This document shows, one piece after another, positions 26,262 through 34,242 of a stretch of DNA of 64,000 nucleotides. This stretch comes from JBBDLF01 sp040879025 (GTDB taxonomy: Bacteria > Pseudomonadota > Gammaproteobacteria > Pseudomonadales > Pseudohongiellaceae). Where the stretch lies: contig JBBDLF010000033.1 of the NCBI GenBank assembly GCA_040879025.1, positions 1 to 64,000 on the forward strand. Reading direction: 5' to 3'. Both the position numbers and the translations under genes were made by a program. The notes under the pieces were generated by a model, which saw only the letters and a list, made by a program, of their open reading frames with translations, did not search any database and was not told where the DNA came from. Each line of letters opens with the position of its first letter. The first letter of the stretch is position 1.

Positions 26262-27551
26262 GTGGCGCTACCCTGGCTGTTCATGCTGGGTTCGGCTTCC
26301 GCAGTCGCACAGAATCACGATCACACCGGGGCCGGCTCGACGATGAATATGCCCATGGAGGATCTGACCGGCGCCTATGGGAACTATCCCGCCAGTCGCG
26401 AGGCATCCGGTACCGCCTGGGTACCAGACTCGTCGATGATGGCAGGCTGGCACGGACGATTTGGCGGGGACGCGGAAAGTGGCGAAAGCGGCGAGTGGGC
26501 AACCATGTTCCACGGCACAGTCGACCTGGTGTACGACGATCAGGGCGGCCCGCGGGGTGACGAAAAGCTGTTCAGTCAGAGCATGCTGATGGCGATGGGC
26601 CAACGCCCCCTCGGTGGCGGCAAACTGGGGCTGCGCGGAATGGTGTCGCTGGACCCGACGATGGGAAAAGGCGGCTATCCCTTGCTTTTTCAGACCGGAG
26701 AAACGGCCGATGGAAACTCACCATTGATTGATCGTCAGCATCCTCATGATTTCTTCGTGGAACTGGCCGCAAGCTATAGCATGCCGCTGGGAGCAGACGG
26801 TTCAGTGTTTGTTTACCTGGGTTATCCGGGGGAACCGGCCCTCGGGCCGCCTCCCTTTATGCACCGCGCCTCGGGCCTGGACAATCCGGAAGCGTCGCTG
26901 GGTCATCACTGGCTCGACGCCACCCACATCACCTTCGGTGTGGCAACCACCGGCTATATCTGGAGAAACTGGAAAGTGGAGGTGTCGGCGTTCAACGGTC
27001 GCGAACCGGATCAGTATCGATGGAACTTCGATACACCGCGTTTTAACTCTCACTCCGTCCGCACCAGTTACAATCCCACGGCAAACTGGTCGCTTCAGCT
27101 AAGCCGTGGACACTTGAAAAGCCCGGAACTGCTGGAGCCGGATGTCGACCAGATACGCACCAGTGCTTCGGCGACTTACGATAGGCCTTTTGGGGCCTGG
27201 CACTGGCAGACCACCTTCGCCTTGGGCCGCAATGAAAAGAACCCCGGCAGCACCACGGACGCCTTGCTGCTTGAATCGAGCATCAGCCTGCGCGACCGGC
27301 ATACGCTGTTTGCGCGTGCCGACTACGTCGAAAAGGATGAACTCTTCGGCCACCACGGCCCTCTGGCGGGACAGATATTCGACGTCGGCAAGCTGAGCAC
27401 CGGCTATGTCTATGACATACCGATAATGAGGCATGTCTCGCTCGGCCTGGGCGGATTGTTGAGCGTCTATAACATGCCCGGCGAACTGGCTCCGTACTAC
27501 GGCGACGACCCCCTGTCGACCATGGTATTCGCGCGCCTCAGGATTCTCTGA
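26262..27551 (+). CDS. Conserved envelope protein of unknown function
   Basis: This 429-residue protein has a short hydrophobic leader ending AVAQ, then His/Met-rich NHDHTGAGSTMNMPMEDL. A long region follows with conserved-looking blocks LGLRGMVSLDPTMGKGGYPL, LIDRQHPHDFF and FGVATTGYIWRNWKVEVSAF, alternating polar and hydrophobic residues as in a beta-barrel. I recall close homologues near copper or metal-efflux genes, but no function. It starts 22 bp after the receptor stop and is probably co-transcribed. The GTG at 26262 is the best start I can see; there is no strong ribosome-binding site. Confidence 0.65.
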   Translation: MALPWLFMLGSASAVAQNHDHTGAGSTMNMPMEDLTGAYGNYPASREASGTAWVPDSSMMAGWHGRFGGDAESGESGEWATMFHGTVDLVYDDQGGPRGDEKLFSQSMLMAMGQRPLGGGKLGLRGMVSLDPTMGKGGYPLLFQTGETADGNSPLIDRQHPHDFFVELAASYSMPLGADGSVFVYLGYPGEPALGPPPFMHRASGLDNPEASLGHHWLDATHITFGVATTGYIWRNWKVEVSAFNGREPDQYRWNFDTPRFNSHSVRTSYNPTANWSLQLSRGHLKSPELLEPDVDQIRTSASATYDRPFGAWHWQTTFALGRNEKNPGSTTDALLLESSISLRDRHTLFARADYVEKDELFGHHGPLAGQIFDVGKLSTGYVYDIPIMRHVSLGLGGLLSVYNMPGELAPYYGDDPLSTMVFARLRIL

Positions 27552-27579
27552 ACCTGGGGAGATTTTCTGAACCTGGGGA
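27547..27579. repeat. 14-bp direct repeat over a stop codon
   Basis: TCTGAACCTGGGGA occurs twice with a 19-bp period (27547-27560 and 27566-27579). The TGA of the upstream gene lies inside the first copy. The two convergent genes are only 30 bp apart here. It is probably a small slippage duplication. Confidence 0.7.
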
Positions 27580-27581
27580 AC

Positions 27582-28100
27582 CTAGCGCAAGGGCAGACGC
27601 TTGTTGGGATCCGGTCGAAAAATCAGATACTCAATGTCACTTTCCAGCTCACTCCACCAATGGGGCGTGTGCCCCGGGATGATGATCACATCGCCCGGCA
27701 CGACTCTCCGGCTTACGCCTCCTTCGATGCGTGGACCGCGCAAACTGGTACTGGACGACGATGGCCGGTAGGGATCAACCAGGGTACCTCCAGTGACCAG
27801 CGTGGCGCTTCCTTCCAACATGTAATAGATTTCAGTTGTGTCCACTTCGTGAAGGTTCGCGTCTCCACCAACGGCCTGGGGTCTGAACACCCCATACACA
27901 CCCACCCGATAGTCTCCGGTTACATCAACCACCCGGATAGGCCGGTCGCTGACCGCATCTCTTGGCAAGGCGTCAATGAATTCCCGAATATTCATGGCCG
28001 TCACATCCGTGGCCTCGGGAGGAATCGCGGGAGCCGAAGTCTGAGCCAGCGCCACTCCGGAAATAATCAGTATCGAGAAGGTTATAATTGCTTTTTTCAT
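27582..28100 (-). CDS. Secreted cupin-domain protein
   Basis: This 172-residue protein has a signal peptide (cleavage near ALAQ, about 20) and one cupin barrel. Visible are EVDTTEIYYMLEGSATLVTGG (first motif, Glu in place of the usual His pair) and GDVIIIPGHTPHWWSEL (second motif with HxPH). Metal binding through the His residues is likely; the substrate is unknown. ATG at 28100 gives the cleaner signal peptide; GTG at 28124 is an alternative. It is a single-gene unit convergent with the unknown envelope protein. Confidence 0.7.
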   Translation of the reverse strand: MKKAIITFSILIISGVALAQTSAPAIPPEATDVTAMNIREFIDALPRDAVSDRPIRVVDVTGDYRVGVYGVFRPQAVGGDANLHEVDTTEIYYMLEGSATLVTGGTLVDPYRPSSSSTSLRGPRIEGGVSRRVVPGDVIIIPGHTPHWWSELESDIEYLIFRPDPNKRLPLR

Positions 28101-28432
28101 GACGCGCACTCTTGAAGAATTCACCTCATTCTAATCGTCCTGATCGGTTGCGCAAAGGATTTAGTGTCTGGACCACGGCAACGGTGCCCATCGCAAGGGT
28201 CCGCTACACGACTGAACCGGGCGGGCATGCCGGGAAACCGGGACATTAAGGTGTAATCTAAGGGAATTCACCTACATAGGGGGGAGCATTTACTGTTTAT
28301 AATCTCGTTTCAATAAGCGAGTATTGTGCTTAACGGGCTGTCCATCAATCCATCGAAACCGGGAGCCCGGTTACCGGTTTTCAAATCACAGATTCTGGTT
28401 TCTGGTAAAGCAGAACTCACCATGATGACATT
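28101..28432 (+). promoter_or_regulatory. Upstream region of the OmpR-type regulator gene
   Basis: About 330 bp without a gene. TATAAT at 28298-28303 is a good -10, but no TTGACA-like -35 stands 17 bases upstream; instead a run of six G lies just above it in CATAGGGGGGAG (28275-28286). This suggests an activator site. Nothing else is seen. Confidence 0.4.
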
Positions 28433-29149
28433 GTGATAACGACGATAAAATTGACTGTGTTAGTAGCGGAGCATGATGAAGACTTGAACCAACTCATGGG
28501 ACCCCTCCTTGAACAGGAGGGGTTTGATGTTTTGTTGGTCACCGATGGTAACGAAGCCCTCAAACAGATTCAGAAAGCAAAACCCGATTTGATCATTATC
28601 GACAGGATGATACCGCCCATGGGAGGTATCCGTATCTGTCGCCGTGTACGCATGGAAGCCGACATGGCTGATATTCCCATCATAATGCTCAATGCCAGCA
28701 CCGACGTATCCGAAAAGATCCTTGCGCTCGATGCCGGTGCCGATGATTACCTGATCAGGCCGTTTGACATGGACGAATTGATGGCCAAGATCAAGGCGCT
28801 GCAACGGCGTACGCTGGCAGCCAGGTTTTCCAGTCTGATCAAGGCCGGTACGATAGAAATGGACCTGGATCGGTGGCAGGTTTCAGTCGCCGGGGAGACG
28901 GTCAACCTGACTATCAAGGAATACCGGCTGTTGCAGGAGCTTCTGGAAGCGAAAGGCCGGGTTCTGTCCCGCGATGCGCTTCTGGAACGGGTCTGGGGTC
29001 ACGGCAAGGATCTCGATATCCATACCAGGACCGTTGACGTACACATAGGCAGGCTGCGGAGCAAACTTGGCGAGTCGGGCAGCAACATCATCACAGTGCG
29101 CAATATCGGCTATCGAATCGACATCTCCCTGGACTGGGTACGACACTAA
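28433..29149 (+). CDS. OmpR-family response regulator (orphan)
   Basis: This 238-residue regulator has a receiver domain (about 6-122, phospho-Asp in IIIDRMIPPMGG, conserved Lys replaced by Arg in DYLIRPFDMDEL) and an OmpR-type winged helix (about 140-232, RVLSRDALLERVWGH and RTVDVHIGRLRSKLG). It binds DNA as a dimer. No histidine kinase is adjacent. The Lys-to-Arg change at the switch site may alter phosphorylation. The GTG start is not backed by a clear ribosome-binding site; TTG at 28448 is also possible. A strong terminator follows. Confidence 0.85.
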   Translation: MITTIKLTVLVAEHDEDLNQLMGPLLEQEGFDVLLVTDGNEALKQIQKAKPDLIIIDRMIPPMGGIRICRRVRMEADMADIPIIMLNASTDVSEKILALDAGADDYLIRPFDMDELMAKIKALQRRTLAARFSSLIKAGTIEMDLDRWQVSVAGETVNLTIKEYRLLQELLEAKGRVLSRDALLERVWGHGKDLDIHTRTVDVHIGRLRSKLGESGSNIITVRNIGYRIDISLDWVRH

Positions 29150-29179
29150 AGATATAAATATAAAAAGTGGAGACACATA

Positions 29180-29214
29180 AAAGGCGCTGGAGCAAACTCC
29201 AGCGCCTTTGTTTT
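29180..29214 (+). terminator. Rho-independent terminator after the OmpR-type regulator
   Basis: A 13-bp stem AAAGGCGCTGGAG / CTCCAGCGCCTTT with loop CAAA is followed by GTTTTG. It lies 30 bp past the stop of the regulator gene. Stem strength and the short T-run support it. Confidence 0.85.
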
Positions 29215-29241
29215 GAAGAATAGAAATTGTCAAGACTACAG

Positions 29242-29277
29242 AAAAAAAGAGTGCCGCCTGGGTGGGGGCCAGGCGGC
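29242..29277 (-). terminator. Rho-independent terminator, minus strand
   Basis: On the minus strand, a 9-bp GC-rich stem GCCGCCTGG / CCAGGCGGC with a 7-base loop is followed by ACTC and a run of seven T. It stands about 200 bp past the last gene of the stressosome operon, leaving a long 3' untranslated stretch (29278-29480) that could hold a small RNA. Confidence 0.85.
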
Positions 29278-29480
29278 CAATCGGGAAGGTAAACAAAGCT
29301 TGCAAAGGCAAATGAAGAATGAACGTTCTTTCGTTCTCCAGTTCCGCACCCTTGCTAACTGTTACAAACAGGTTACAACATAAGACGTGTTAGCCCTATA
29401 GGGATCAACCCCTAGCTGATGGGGGGTAAATTACTGAATTGGGGGCGGGTAGTTCCCTGAGCATCGGAAACCTGAGGGGA
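29278..29480 (-). other. Untranslated stretch before terminator; candidate sRNA or operator
   Basis: About 200 bp without a credible ORF. It contains ACCCCTAGCTGATGGGGGGT (29408-29427), an imperfect palindrome related to the motifs upstream of flp, and CGTTCTTTCGTTCTC. It could be the 3' untranslated region of the regulator operon, a small RNA ending at the terminator, or a binding site. Confidence 0.3.
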
Positions 29481-30119
29481 TCAGCGACGCATGACCGGCT
29501 TGCTTAGCTGTGTCCGTACAGCATAGCAAACGAGCTGGGTGGATTGTTCAAAGTTCAGCTTCTGCATTATCCGGCTTCGGTGTGACTCGATCGTCTTGGG
29601 ACTGAGCCCCAGAACCTGTGCTATTTGCTTACTTGTTTTGCCATCGGCAATCAGATCCACCACCTGCCGTTCCCGCTCGGTAAGCGACTCAGCGGATTGA
29701 GTATTGCTGGTGAGCACCTCAATCACGCTTTGGGGTATATTCGGTCCCAGGTAGAGGGCTCCCTGCGCCACCTCTCTGAGCGTGTGGACTAAATCACTGT
29801 CGGTCTGCGCCTTGAAGACATAGCCGGCAAAACCTGCCCGCAAAGCTTCAAGCACATAGGTTTCGTCCTGATACATGGTCAGCAACACCATTTTGGCTTC
29901 CGGATCCTTTCTGCGAATTTCCCTCGCGGCATCAATACCGTTGAGAACAGGCATACCAAAATCCAGCACGTGGACATCGACTTCGAGTTGCTGTGCCAGA
30001 CGGACAGCCTCTTCGCCGTCGGCCGCTTCTCCGACCACGCAGAATCCTTCCCGCTCAAGGAGTAAACGAACTCCTTCGCGGAACAGCGTATGATCGTCAG
30101 CTATAAGAATACGTATCAT
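29481..30119 (-). CDS. NarL/FixJ-family response regulator (second of tandem pair)
   Basis: This 212-residue regulator has a receiver domain (about 1-120, phospho-Asp in VHVLDFGMPVLNG, switch Lys in GYVFKAQTD) and a LuxR-type HTH (about 145-205, SLTERERQVVDLIADGKTSK). It is a close paralogue of the preceding regulator, probably a tandem duplicate. The ATG at 30119 is the natural family start (MIRILIADDH). No strong ribosome-binding site precedes it; the gap is 43 bp. It is the last gene of the stressosome operon. Confidence 0.9.
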   Translation of the reverse strand: MIRILIADDHTLFREGVRLLLEREGFCVVGEAADGEEAVRLAQQLEVDVHVLDFGMPVLNGIDAAREIRRKDPEAKMVLLTMYQDETYVLEALRAGFAGYVFKAQTDSDLVHTLREVAQGALYLGPNIPQSVIEVLTSNTQSAESLTERERQVVDLIADGKTSKQIAQVLGLSPKTIESHRSRIMQKLNFEQSTQLVCYAVRTQLSKPVMRR

Positions 30120-30162
30120 CGGTAGGGTATTGATACGCGAAAGGGAAAGAACCTCCCGTGAA

Positions 30163-30807
30163 TCAGGGCATAATGAGCCCACGGCGGATGGCGTAACGAA
30201 CCAGCCCTGCCGTATCGTGAATATCCAGCTTTGACATGATGCGCGTACGATGGGACTCCGCCGTCTTGACGGACAGACCGAGCAGGGATGCAATCTTTTT
30301 CGTCGTATTACCTTCGGCAACCAGTTGCAAAACCTGCCGCTCCCGATCGGTAAGCAGTTCAGATGGCTGATATTGCTTGGTTACGTAGGCTTTAACCACC
30401 ACCTCGGACACGCCCGGACTCAGATAGATAGACCCACGCAGTACCTCGCGAATGGCGTTAATCAGATCCGTTGCCGCCTGGGCTTTCAGTACGTAGCCAC
30501 GGATCCCCGCGCGCAACGCTTCCAGCACGTAGGCATCGTCCTCAAACATGGTCAACAGCAAGATCTGCGTGTCCGGCGAACGCTTTTGTATCTCCCGCGC
30601 AGCGTCAATGCCGTTGAGCAAGGGCATGCCGAAATCGAGAATCACCAGTAATGGATTCAACTGCCGGACCATCTGGATCACTTCGTGACCGTTCGAAGCC
30701 TCCCCGACAATGTTGAATCCTTCGCGTTCCAATAATGCCTTGAGCCCCTGCCTGAACATCGGGTGGTCATCTGCAAGAACTATACGTTTTTTCATATCAA
30801 CTTTCAT
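30163..30807 (-). CDS. NarL/FixJ-family response regulator (first of tandem pair)
   Basis: This 214-residue regulator has a receiver domain (phospho-Asp in LVILDFGMPLLNG, switch Lys in GYVLKAQAA) and a LuxR-type HTH (LLTDRERQVLQLVAEGNTTK). The ATG overlaps the kinase stop as ATGA, so it is the natural partner of that kinase. Such regulators bind inverted heptamers resembling the TACCC motifs found elsewhere in the window. Confidence 0.92.
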   Translation of the reverse strand: MKVDMKKRIVLADDHPMFRQGLKALLEREGFNIVGEASNGHEVIQMVRQLNPLLVILDFGMPLLNGIDAAREIQKRSPDTQILLLTMFEDDAYVLEALRAGIRGYVLKAQAATDLINAIREVLRGSIYLSPGVSEVVVKAYVTKQYQPSELLTDRERQVLQLVAEGNTTKKIASLLGLSVKTAESHRTRIMSKLDIHDTAGLVRYAIRRGLIMP

Positions 30808-31736
30808 ATGGGAATCGACACCTGTAATTGGGTTCCATGACCCGGTTGAGAGGTTATTTGGCTGTTGCCGTCCAGCGCATTGACGCGCTCCCTGATACCA
30901 ACAAGACCCAAGCCCTCGGACACCTGTCCTCGTCCCTCCGGAATTTCGAATCCGACACCGTCGTCGCTGACCAGACAATGAATCTGTCCGCCTTCAGACC
31001 AGACTTCAATCCGCACCCGTTTGGCCTGCGCGTGTCGGGCAATATTGGACAGCGCTTCCTGCACCGCCCTGTACAAGACAGTCTCGACAGGCTGCGACAA
31101 ACGCCCATCGGTGTCTCCGTCAACCTGGACCTCCAGATTGGATCGGTTGTGAAAACCATTCGCCAGAAACCGCAGAGCCGGCATAAGTCCCAGTTGGTCC
31201 AGGATCATCGGTCGCAGTTCATGGGAAAGGTTGCGCAATTGCTCCCTGATTTCATCCAGGTGACGACAGACCTGCTCTGTCCTTGACTGTATCGCTTCCG
31301 GGGCATCGCGGCCAATGTCGGCAACTTCCATATAGATTACCGCAAGCAACTGCGCTGATTCATCATGCAGTAAATGCGCTATGCGTTTCGACTCTTCCTC
31401 CAGCATATCGTAAAGCTTGCGCAGTGCCGCGTTGGCACCCTGGCTGCCCAAGCGTGAAACCTCGAAAGGGGAGAACGTCTCTTCCAGAAATTGGCTCGCG
31501 GAATTGACATGATCCACCAATCGGTCGGAGCCATCGCCATCCTCAGTCTGCCGTTGCAGCAAACGTGTTAGAGCCGTGTTGTGCAGGTTGGCCAGATCCA
31601 GCAGGCCAAATCCACTTTCCAGTGCCTTGCGTCCCAGTTCATAAGCCGCGTTCAGGGAGTGCTCTCCCCCGTCGGCAATATGGCTCGTCAGCGCCACCCG
31701 ATACTGATCGGAAAAATCTGTTTCTGTATCCGGCAC
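30804..31736 (-). CDS. Histidine kinase with RsbU-N-like domain
   Basis: The 310-residue soluble kinase has an N-terminal helical domain (about 8-80) resembling the RsbU N-terminal RsbT-binding domain, then a HisKA_3 dimerisation helix with RIAHLLHDESAQ (His124 followed by Asp) and an HATPase_c domain. Its boxes are EALSNIARHAQAKRV (N-box), VSDDGVGF (G1) and GLGLVGIRERV (G2). No membrane segment. In B. subtilis RsbT leaves the stressosome and activates the phosphatase RsbU; here the same domain is fused to a kinase. By inference, RsbT turns on this kinase, which phosphorylates the two downstream regulators. Confidence 0.85.
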   Translation of the reverse strand: MPDTETDFSDQYRVALTSHIADGGEHSLNAAYELGRKALESGFGLLDLANLHNTALTRLLQRQTEDGDGSDRLVDHVNSASQFLEETFSPFEVSRLGSQGANAALRKLYDMLEEESKRIAHLLHDESAQLLAVIYMEVADIGRDAPEAIQSRTEQVCRHLDEIREQLRNLSHELRPMILDQLGLMPALRFLANGFHNRSNLEVQVDGDTDGRLSQPVETVLYRAVQEALSNIARHAQAKRVRIEVWSEGGQIHCLVSDDGVGFEIPEGRGQVSEGLGLVGIRERVNALDGNSQITSQPGHGTQLQVSIPI

Positions 31737-31739
31737 AAT

Positions 31740-32351
31740 TTATCCAGAAATTTTGCCAACAAAAACCAATGCGTCGTCATTGGGTCTGCGATGGCCTTGT
31801 ATTATTTTTTCGGCGATCTGTTCCGGTGTCAACGCGATATCCAGATCCGACTCAAAATCGTTTCTTATACCATCTGTGGCGAGCACCAGCACATCACCGT
31901 TCATCACCGCGAGTCCCCGTGAAAAATAATCCGGCTGGCGTTCACGCTCCGAACCCAGCACTCCGGTTCGCAGCAACAGCGACTCCGAACTTCCACGGTA
32001 CCTGATTTGTTTTCGAAGCAGCCTTCCCTCTACGTTACCCACTCCTGCCCAGGTGAGGGTTCGGTTGCCATCCAGATACACCACTGAGATCACAGCGCCA
32101 CGGGTGCCTCTCAACTCGTTGTGGCACCGTTGCAAGAGGGCGGACAAGCTGTGGTCCGGGTTGCCGCTGATCGCTGAAACCGCAAGCTCCGAAGCCTTCG
32201 CGGCCTCGACTCCGTGGCCGACACCGTCGATTACCGCCACCAGCACACCGTTACCGTTGCTGACCGGTTCTACTACGTACCTGTCTCCACAATGGGTCTC
32301 GCCCTCCATGGTGCGGGCTTTCGTCGCCCATTCAATTAAGCCTGTGCGCAT
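31740..32351 (-). CDS. rsbX: RsbX-like PP2C phosphatase
   Basis: This 203-residue SpoIIE/PP2C-type phosphatase keeps the metal-binding motifs DRYVVEP, VAVIDGVGHGVEAA and VLATDGIRNDF, plus NDDALVF at the end. In other stressosomes RsbX removes phosphate from RsbS and RsbR to reset the complex. Length and position (after RsbT, before the kinase, with 9-bp and 3-bp gaps) match RsbX, not the longer RsbU. Confidence 0.85.
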   Translation of the reverse strand: MRTGLIEWATKARTMEGETHCGDRYVVEPVSNGNGVLVAVIDGVGHGVEAAKASELAVSAISGNPDHSLSALLQRCHNELRGTRGAVISVVYLDGNRTLTWAGVGNVEGRLLRKQIRYRGSSESLLLRTGVLGSERERQPDYFSRGLAVMNGDVLVLATDGIRNDFESDLDIALTPEQIAEKIIQGHRRPNDDALVFVGKISG

Positions 32352-32360
32352 GCCGTCAAT

Positions 32361-32834
32361 TCATTTGAGCCACATGGTAGTCGTCACCTGAGTACCATCA
32401 CCGGGCTGGCTGTGAATTTCAAATTCGTCCACCATCTGCCGAACTCCCGGCAACCCCAGACCAAGCCCTCCCGAGGAAGAATATCCGCTCATCAATGCGT
32501 GCCGCACGTTTTCTATGCCCGGGCCATGATCTATCGCGGAGACCATAATTCCCGTGTGGGCCTGGCGATTTTTGCGGGCAATGACAATTTCACCGTCCTT
32601 GGCATAAAGGACGATGTTGCGGGCCAGTTCGGAGATGGCCGTGGCGATGAGAGTAGCCTGGGTGAGAGAAAAGCCCAGATCGTGAGCTAACGCGCGACCC
32701 TGCTGGCGCGCTTTCACTATGTCTTCCACGCCACTGATCGGAATTCGGGTTTCGCAGGCGGAACCGTTCGTATCAGCTTGACTGAGCGAACCCTCCGAAA
32801 CGCCAGAACCTATATCCGATGCGTTATGAGACAT
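32361..32834 (-). CDS. rsbT: Stressosome kinase RsbT
   Basis: This 157-residue GHKL Ser/Thr kinase has an N-box SELARNIVLYA, a G1 box DHGPGI and a G2 box GGLGLGLPGVRQMVDEF. It has about 25 extra N-terminal residues. RsbT phosphorylates RsbR and RsbS, is released on stress and binds a partner's RsbU-N domain, here probably the downstream kinase. It overlaps rsbS by 11 bp. Confidence 0.92.
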   Translation of the reverse strand: MSHNASDIGSGVSEGSLSQADTNGSACETRIPISGVEDIVKARQQGRALAHDLGFSLTQATLIATAISELARNIVLYAKDGEIVIARKNRQAHTGIMVSAIDHGPGIENVRHALMSGYSSSGGLGLGLPGVRQMVDEFEIHSQPGDGTQVTTTMWLK

Positions 32835-33243
32835 ATGGAAAAGATTTCCTCGTTCCCTGACGACTGTCGAGGTAATTTAACCCTTCCTCGAGATCAAGAG
32901 CAGTCGGCACACCGTGCAGCCGCAGTCCAAGCTGGATCATTGAAAAAGCCACATCCGGTTGAATTCCTACAATCACCGTTACAGCGCCGCGCAGGCGAAT
33001 CATATAGGCCAAATCCTGGAGGGTACGGACAGAAAAAGAATCCATGACGTCCATCCCTGTCACGTCAAGTATAACGCCCGATGAACGATGTTCTCCCACC
33101 AATGTGACCAGTTTATCCCGCAATCCGACCAGGTCCTGGTCGGTCAACGCCGCCTGTACTGAAGCGATGAGATATTCACGTTTTTTGAGAATTGGTATTT
33201 CCAAGTCAGTCAGCCTGTCAAAAATTGTTGTCGACCTTCCCAT
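32824..33243 (-). CDS. rsbS: Stressosome STAS protein RsbS
   Basis: This 139-residue single STAS domain has the segment DVTGMDVMDSFSV, in which Ser69 matches the RsbT target (Ser59 of B. subtilis RsbS). GIQPDVAFSMIQLGL and TALDLEEGLNYL also match RsbS. It forms the core of the stressosome with RsbR. It lies 3 bp after rsbR and overlaps rsbT by 11 bp. Confidence 0.92.
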   Translation of the reverse strand: MGRSTTIFDRLTDLEIPILKKREYLIASVQAALTDQDLVGLRDKLVTLVGEHRSSGVILDVTGMDVMDSFSVRTLQDLAYMIRLRGAVTVIVGIQPDVAFSMIQLGLRLHGVPTALDLEEGLNYLDSRQGTRKSFPYVS

Positions 33244-33246
33244 CCG

Positions 33247-34242
33247 TCACGTCAGTGAATGCACATCGCCTTTAGTGGGATTGGTGGGGACCACCTTGTA
33301 CCCGAGCAGCTTCTCGGCTTCCTCAATACCACCCTGCAGATCTCCCACGGTGAACATTTTGCCCAAATCCACGCTGATCGTCACCAGCGTCTGGGACAAT
33401 TCGGGAGAAAGACCGGTAACGATCACTTCAGCGCCTACCAATCTTGAGGCTTCAACGGTCTGCACCAGGTGATTTGCAACCGCGGCGTCAACTGACGGCA
33501 CGCCGGTCAGGTCCATGACCACGACCTTGGCGCGGTTTACACGAATCCCGTGCAACACCTGTTCTGTGAGCTGACGCGCTCTCTGTGGATCGATAAGACC
33601 TATTATCGGGAGAATCAGCAGCCGTTCGCGCACTGGCAGTACGGGTGTGGACAGTTCGCGGATGGCTTCCTGCTGCTGACGGATCACCCGCTCCCGCTCC
33701 TGGACGAAACCGACCGCCACGGTATTGGCAATCCGGTTTGCCGCAGGTTCGTAAGCATCGAGAATACGGGTGAGGACGTCGTCATCATGCCCGTACTTCG
33801 CAAACAGAGACCGGGCGAGCACATCGCGTACCAGCAATACGATACCCACTACTTCATGGGTCTCAACGCCTCGGGGAATGATTCGCTCTGACAGGTCACG
33901 GGCATATGCTTCCAGTGCTTCGAGAGATCCCGTTTCCAGCGTACCGAGGTAATTGTCATAAACCGCGCTGCACTCCGCCAGAATTTCGTCTTCCGTCATG
34001 GCTGTCAGCAGTCGTGCCTCCATGATTCTCCGCGCCCATTCCTCCCGCAAATCCGTCCGGTTCTGACGCAGATGCGCCAGCAATTCGCGCAATGCCTCGT
34101 CACGGGCTTCATCCACCGGCAGTTGCGTGGGACTTTCCGAACCGGTCTGCTGCGATCCGATCGCGTGCAGCCATTGATTGCTGTTCCGGTTACCTGGCAT
34201 CTTCGCGCCCTCCAAGCCTTTCTTGTCCTTACTGTCCTTCAT
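33247..34242 (-). CDS. rsbR: Stressosome sensor RsbR (RsbRD-like)
   Basis: This 331-residue protein has an all-helical N-terminal sensory domain (about 45-190, LAHLRQNRTDLREEWARRIM) of the RsbRD type, a linker helix, and a C-terminal STAS domain (about 200-315). Thr285 in ELSQTLVTI matches B. subtilis Thr205, but the first site, Thr171, is Ala253 (PSVDAAVANH). The N-domain shows no obvious heme ligand set, so the input is unknown. ATG at 34242 is preceded by GAGGGTAGG; an in-frame open stretch continues to 34605 but carries no recognisable protein. Confidence 0.88.
   Translation of the reverse strand: MKDSKDKKGLEGAKMPGNRNSNQWLHAIGSQQTGSESPTQLPVDEARDEALRELLAHLRQNRTDLREEWARRIMEARLLTAMTEDEILAECSAVYDNYLGTLETGSLEALEAYARDLSERIIPRGVETHEVVGIVLLVRDVLARSLFAKYGHDDDVLTRILDAYEPAANRIANTVAVGFVQERERVIRQQQEAIRELSTPVLPVRERLLILPIIGLIDPQRARQLTEQVLHGIRVNRAKVVVMDLTGVPSVDAAVANHLVQTVEASRLVGAEVIVTGLSPELSQTLVTISVDLGKMFTVGDLQGGIEEAEKLLGYKVVPTNPTKGDVHSLT

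Noticed and set aside
25460..26284. 274-residue minus-strand open frame
   Set aside because: Shadow of the TonB-dependent receptor barrel; no domain recognised.
28433..29149. PhoB-like phosphate regulator
   Set aside because: The winged helix fits OmpR/PhoB generally, but there is no phoR, no Pho-box and the switch Lys is Arg; I kept a generic call.
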